Below are positions 61,167-64,000 of a stretch of 64,000 nt of DNA, piece by piece; the stretch's first letter is position 1, and each line of letters opens with the position of its first letter. Both the position numbers and the translations under genes were made by a program. The notes below the pieces were generated by a model. The model searched no databases. It was not told the origin of the DNA and worked only from the letters and a program-made list of their open reading frames with translations. The DNA is taken from contig CAVYXG010000001.1 of NCBI GenBank assembly GCA_963772375.1, forward strand, positions 1,240,001 to 1,304,000, in the 5' to 3' direction. Origin of the DNA: DATBHM01 sp963772375 (lineage in GTDB: Bacteria; Actinomycetota; UBA4738; JACQTL01).

Positions 61167-62591
61167 ATGAGCGCTCTCTCCGTCGGCCAGACCCTCGTCG
61201 ACGTGCTCGGCTACGGCCTCGCCGTTGTGGTGGCGCTGTTCTTCCTGTGGATCGTGCTGGCGAAGCTGCGGTTCCCGCCGGTGGTGAAGGCCATCGCCAG
61301 GCTGAACGCCAAGCGGACCAGGCGGAACCAGCGGATCGCCCAGTCCCTGGGAATGCAGTTCTCGAACACCGACGAGTTCGGCCTGCTGGACATGCCGCTC
61401 ACCCTGATGTCGTTCGGAACCCACCGGTGGATCAACTCGGTGATCTACGGCAGCTACCGGGGGCGGGACGTGTGGCTGTTCCGGCTGTACTACCAGGTCC
61501 CCGGGGGCCGGTACGGGCCGTCGCTCATGACCCATCGTGCCGCCGTGACCCGGATCGAGGCGGCGTTCCCCCACGTGCTCGTGTACCGCCACACGCTGTT
61601 CTCCGGCGGGGAGGACGTCCGTGGCGCCCAAGAGGTGACGTTCGACAAGGAGTTCGACGAGGAGTACCGGGTGCAATCGACCGACCGCGGGCTCGCAGCC
61701 GAGCTGCTCGACGCGAACGTCCGCCGGTGGCTGCTGGAGCTGGACAAGCACTGGCGGTTCGAGATCTCCGGGCCGTGGGTGCTCGCCTATCGCTATGGGC
61801 GCTCGGAGAAGGCCGACCCCCACGAGGTGTTCGAGGTGGTCTCGGACTTCGCCGACCGCTTGCCGTGGATCCTCCTGCAGCAGCACCCCGCGGGGAGCGA
61901 GCCCGACCCCGACCCGCTGCGGGTGGGCCCGCCACCCCTCACCGACACGCAGCGCCGGAACCAGAAGCGGTGGTCGCGGGTCATCGTGGCGGCTTCGGCC
62001 CTGTTCATCGGGGGCATCCTCGCCGCCGGCGCCGTCGGCGCGTACCAGAACTCCCGCGAGCCGTGCGGGGAGGCGTGCGCCGGGCCCACGGTGTCGATCC
62101 CCCAGCCGTCCGTCGACGTCCCGACGTTCGCCCCGCCGTCGATCGTCCTCCCCTCCCCCAGCCCCACACCGACCCCCACGGTCACCGCGAGCCCCCGGCG
62201 GGCGATCGTCCTGCAGGGGACCCTGCCCGGCGAGGAGCTGACCGTGACGTTCCTCGGCCTGGTGGTCGCGCCACAACCGACCGTTCCGCCCGGCCAGCCG
62301 CCCGTGCCCATCGTCGTCGGCGCGCACTTCGACATCCGGGACACCGGCACCCGTCGCTACACCGACTACCCGGCCAACGGCATCTCGCTGGTCGACGCGT
62401 CCGGGCACGGTGTCGCCCCACAGATCCTCGACACGTTCACGCCGGGGTTGCACACCATCCACCTCGACCCGGGCGAACACGTGCGCGGCTTCGTCACGTT
62501 CCGGTTCCCGGCCACCTACCGGCCGGCGGCCGTGCTGTTCCGGACCAACTCGGGGTTCGGGCCCCAGACGGGCCGGTGGGAGCTCCGCTGA
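61167..62591 (+). CDS. two-helix membrane protein with external C-terminal domain
   Basis: A 474-residue protein. One helix near the N-terminus (about 13-33), a cytoplasmic domain of about 230 residues resembling DUF3137-like proteins (FGTHRWINSVIYGSYRGRDVWLFRLYY), a second helix (about 273-294), a Pro/Ser/Thr linker (PSPSPTPTPTVTASP) and an external beta domain (LPGEELTVTFLGLVV, FDIRDTGTRRYTDYPANGISLVDASG) similar to DUF4352 folds. A link between a cytoplasmic sensor and surface is possible; function unknown. Lies between divergent lhr and the sdh operon. Confidence 0.75.
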   Translation: MSALSVGQTLVDVLGYGLAVVVALFFLWIVLAKLRFPPVVKAIARLNAKRTRRNQRIAQSLGMQFSNTDEFGLLDMPLTLMSFGTHRWINSVIYGSYRGRDVWLFRLYYQVPGGRYGPSLMTHRAAVTRIEAAFPHVLVYRHTLFSGGEDVRGAQEVTFDKEFDEEYRVQSTDRGLAAELLDANVRRWLLELDKHWRFEISGPWVLAYRYGRSEKADPHEVFEVVSDFADRLPWILLQQHPAGSEPDPDPLRVGPPPLTDTQRRNQKRWSRVIVAASALFIGGILAAGAVGAYQNSREPCGEACAGPTVSIPQPSVDVPTFAPPSIVLPSPSPTPTPTVTASPRRAIVLQGTLPGEELTVTFLGLVVAPQPTVPPGQPPVPIVVGAHFDIRDTGTRRYTDYPANGISLVDASGHGVAPQILDTFTPGLHTIHLDPGEHVRGFVTFRFPATYRPAAVLFRTNSGFGPQTGRWELR

Positions 62592-62622
62592 ACGCGTGAA
62601 CGGCCTCTCGGAGGGGAACCGG

Positions 62623-62628
62623 TAGACT
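62623..62628 (+). promoter_or_regulatory. putative -10 element of the sdh operon
   Basis: TAGACT preceded by CCGG, 67 bases before the sdhC start; the leader contains a GGAGGAA ribosome site. Confidence 0.45.
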
Positions 62629-62695
62629 CCGGCGCGGTCGTCGCCCACGAGCCCGCGCTACGCTCGAAGCCGCGACACGCGCTGGAGGAACCGCA

Positions 62696-63097
62696 GTGGC
62701 CACCAAGAGACGGGCATCCTCGTCCGGCGAGTACGGGCGCCTGTACCGCGGACGCGAGGGGCAGTGGGCGTGGCTGCTGCACCGGGTCACCGGCGTGGGG
62801 ATCATCCTGTTCCTGTTCGCCCACGTGGTGGACACCGCGGTGATCGGATGGGGCCCCGAGGCCTACAACCGGGTGCTGTCCGTGTACCACAACCCCGGCG
62901 TGCAGCTGCTCGAGCTGGTCCTCGTGGGGATGGTCATCTACCACGCCGTCAACGGCGTCCGGATCATGCTGGTCGACTTCTGGCCGAAGGCCTCGCTGTA
63001 CCAGGCGCGGCTGTGGTACGGGACGCTGGTGATCGTGATCGGCGCCATGGTGCCGGTGGTGTGGGTCATCGGCCGGTCCGTCATCAGGGACCTGTGA
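62696..63097 (+). CDS. sdhC: succinate dehydrogenase cytochrome b subunit
   Basis: A 133-residue membrane anchor with three helices. The first contains HRVTGVGIILFLFAHVVDT, the signature of SdhC, with His residues available as haem b ligands; the second ends VIYHAVNGVRIMLVDF. It anchors the dehydrogenase and passes electrons to quinone. GTG start with GGAGGAA about six bases upstream. It overlaps sdhD in TGATG. Confidence 0.92.
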   Translation: MATKRRASSSGEYGRLYRGREGQWAWLLHRVTGVGIILFLFAHVVDTAVIGWGPEAYNRVLSVYHNPGVQLLELVLVGMVIYHAVNGVRIMLVDFWPKASLYQARLWYGTLVIVIGAMVPVVWVIGRSVIRDL

Positions 63098-63537
63098 TGG
63101 CCGTCTCGACCGAACGCCGCAGCCGGTTCAAGGGGCCGACGGTGCGTGGTGCCGTCACGGGCCGCGAACGCCCGGCGGGCGGCTACGAGCTGGGGTCGTG
63201 GCTGTTCATGCGCATCAGCGGGATCCTGCTGCTGATCCTCGCCGTCGGGCACGTGTTCATCATGCACGTGGTCGGAGGGGGCGTGGGGCGCGTCGACTTC
63301 AAGTTCGTCGAGCTGCGGTGGCAGAGCCCGTTCTGGCGGACGTGGGACTGGCTGCTGCTCTCGCTCGCGCTCCTGCACGGCGTGAACGGCCTCCGCGTCG
63401 TGGTCCTCGACTACGTGCAGCGGCCCGGCGCGCGGTTCGCGCTGACGTGGTTCTTCACGATCGTCGGCGTGATCCTGTTCGCGCTCGGCACGATCATCGT
63501 GTTCTCGTTCAACCCGGCGAGCTTCCCGCAGACGTGA
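63097..63537 (+). CDS. sdhD: succinate dehydrogenase membrane anchor subunit
   Basis: A 146-residue three-helix anchor. After a basic N-terminal arm, helix 1 reads LFMRISGILLLILAVGHVFIMHVV, helix 2 contains LLHGVNGLRVVVLDY with the family's conserved His-Gly-x-Asn-Gly, and helix 3 ends the protein. With SdhC it forms the quinone site. Start and stop overlap its neighbours (TGATG and GTGA), so sdhC-D-A are translated as a unit. Confidence 0.92.
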   Translation: MAVSTERRSRFKGPTVRGAVTGRERPAGGYELGSWLFMRISGILLLILAVGHVFIMHVVGGGVGRVDFKFVELRWQSPFWRTWDWLLLSLALLHGVNGLRVVVLDYVQRPGARFALTWFFTIVGVILFALGTIIVFSFNPASFPQT

Positions 63538-64000
63538 CGGTCACCCACACGTACTCGACGGTCATCGTGGGGGCCGGCGGCGCGGGCCTCCGAGCCGCCA
63601 TCGAGGCCGCCGGCCACGTCAACGTCGCGGTGATCTCCAAGCTCTATCCGACACGATCGCACACCGGCGCGGCGCAGGGCGGGATGTGCGCGGCCCTCGG
63701 CAACGTCGAGGAGGACTACCCCGAGTGGCACGCGTTCGACACGGTGAAGGGCGGCGACTACCTCGTCGACCAACCGGCCGCCGAGCTCATGTGTCACGAG
63801 GCCATCGACCGGGTCATCGAGCTCGAGCACTGGGGGTTCCCGTTCAACAGGACGCCCGAGGGGCGGATCGACCAGCGGCGGTTCGGGGGGCACACGCGCA
63901 ACCACGGCGAGGGGCCCGTCCGGCGGGCCTGCTACGCGGCCGACCGCACCGGGCACATGATCCTGCAGACGCTCTACCAGCAGTGCATCAAGCGCGACGT
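63534..64000 (+). CDS. sdhA: succinate dehydrogenase flavoprotein subunit (5' part)
   Basis: The first 155 residues of SdhA, cut by the window edge. The GTG overlaps the sdhD stop (GTGA). The FAD-binding motif VIVGAGGAGLRAA is at the N-terminus, SKLYPTRSHTGAAQGG contains the His that carries covalent FAD, and GHTRNHGEGPVRRACYAADRTGH follows. It oxidises succinate to fumarate; the sdhB iron-sulfur gene is expected just outside the window. Confidence 0.93.
   Translation, partial: MTVTHTYSTVIVGAGGAGLRAAIEAAGHVNVAVISKLYPTRSHTGAAQGGMCAALGNVEEDYPEWHAFDTVKGGDYLVDQPAAELMCHEAIDRVIELEHWGFPFNRTPEGRIDQRRFGGHTRNHGEGPVRRACYAADRTGHMILQTLYQQCIKRD

Overview
The window is a 64-kb chromosomal fragment of high GC content (roughly 70% by eye) with dense, short-gapped genes, many GTG starts and many four-base stop/start overlaps. 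The gene set points to an Actinomycetota lineage: an NADPH:F420 reductase, a MeaA-type ethylmalonyl-CoA mutase, a separate methylmalonyl-CoA mutase large subunit, Ku, an Lhr helicase next to Nei, an MmpL transporter, Suc/Fer-like ferredoxin, delta-60 repeat and choice-of-anchor P surface proteins, and a LuxR-type LAL regulator. I cannot place it to class; a deep-branching soil lineage is a reasonable guess. I saw no rRNA, tRNA, CRISPR array, insertion sequence or prophage block.

Layout. 1-3.4 kb: a plus-strand surface-glycan operon (cupin, GT4, GT2, SpoIIM-like membrane protein). 3.4-7.7 kb: amidohydrolase, 3-hydroxyacyl-CoA dehydrogenase, alpha/beta hydrolase, methyltransferase and a short citryl-CoA lyase-like protein. 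7.7-17.1 kb: a kinase-less membrane sensor module, ethylmalonyl-CoA mutase, an M23 peptidase, a lipoprotein/FtsH-like pair and an acyl-CoA dehydrogenase. 17.2-24.7 kb: a cyclic-nucleotide-domain protein, a flavoprotein, a CoA-binding protein, a very large adenylate-cyclase/ATPase regulator, a VOC protein and a secreted anchor-P protein. 24.9-28.8 kb: GNAT, PH/SHOCT membrane protein, BirA and, divergently, the biotinylated acyl-CoA carboxylase alpha subunit. 28.9-30.9 kb: an orphan VgrG spike with a Tat-like barrel protein. 30.9-35.3 kb: peptidase, F420 reductase, M36 metalloprotease, small proteins and a methyltransferase. 35.4-42.1 kb: twin delta-60 proteins, methylmalonyl-CoA mutase and MmpL. 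42.1-46.9 kb: a frameshifted ECF sigma/anti-sigma pair, a LAL regulator and a protein with five TGTGPDL repeats. 47-49.4 kb: a three-gene operon of an Asp-rich 86-residue peptide, a JmjC/cupin oxygenase and a ferredoxin. 49.4-54 kb: Ser/Thr kinase, O-methyltransferase and a broken BNR-repeat protein. 54-61 kb: DNA-repair genes (Ku, TOPRIM, Nei, Lhr). 61-64 kb: a two-domain membrane protein and the start of the succinate dehydrogenase operon.

How the genes fit together. Much of the metabolism concerns acyl-CoA esters: hydroxyacyl-CoA dehydrogenase, acyl-CoA dehydrogenase, biotin-dependent carboxylase plus its BirA ligase, ethylmalonyl- and methylmalonyl-CoA mutases, and succinate dehydrogenase as the exit into the TCA cycle. 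The mutase at 9.1 kb and the acyl-CoA dehydrogenase at 15.9 kb share an upstream motif that looks like a common promoter/operator. About a dozen genes have a TAnnnT-type hexamer 6-13 bases before the start codon and no Shine-Dalgarno sequence, suggesting that leaderless transcripts are common here.

The strongest candidates for undescribed biology are the Asp-rich peptide/JmjC oxygenase/ferredoxin operon (46,963-49,325) and the VgrG/barrel pair (28,926-30,885). Three genes (FtsH-like, ECF sigma, BNR protein) carry single-base frameshifts that may be assembly errors and should be checked before they are called pseudogenes.
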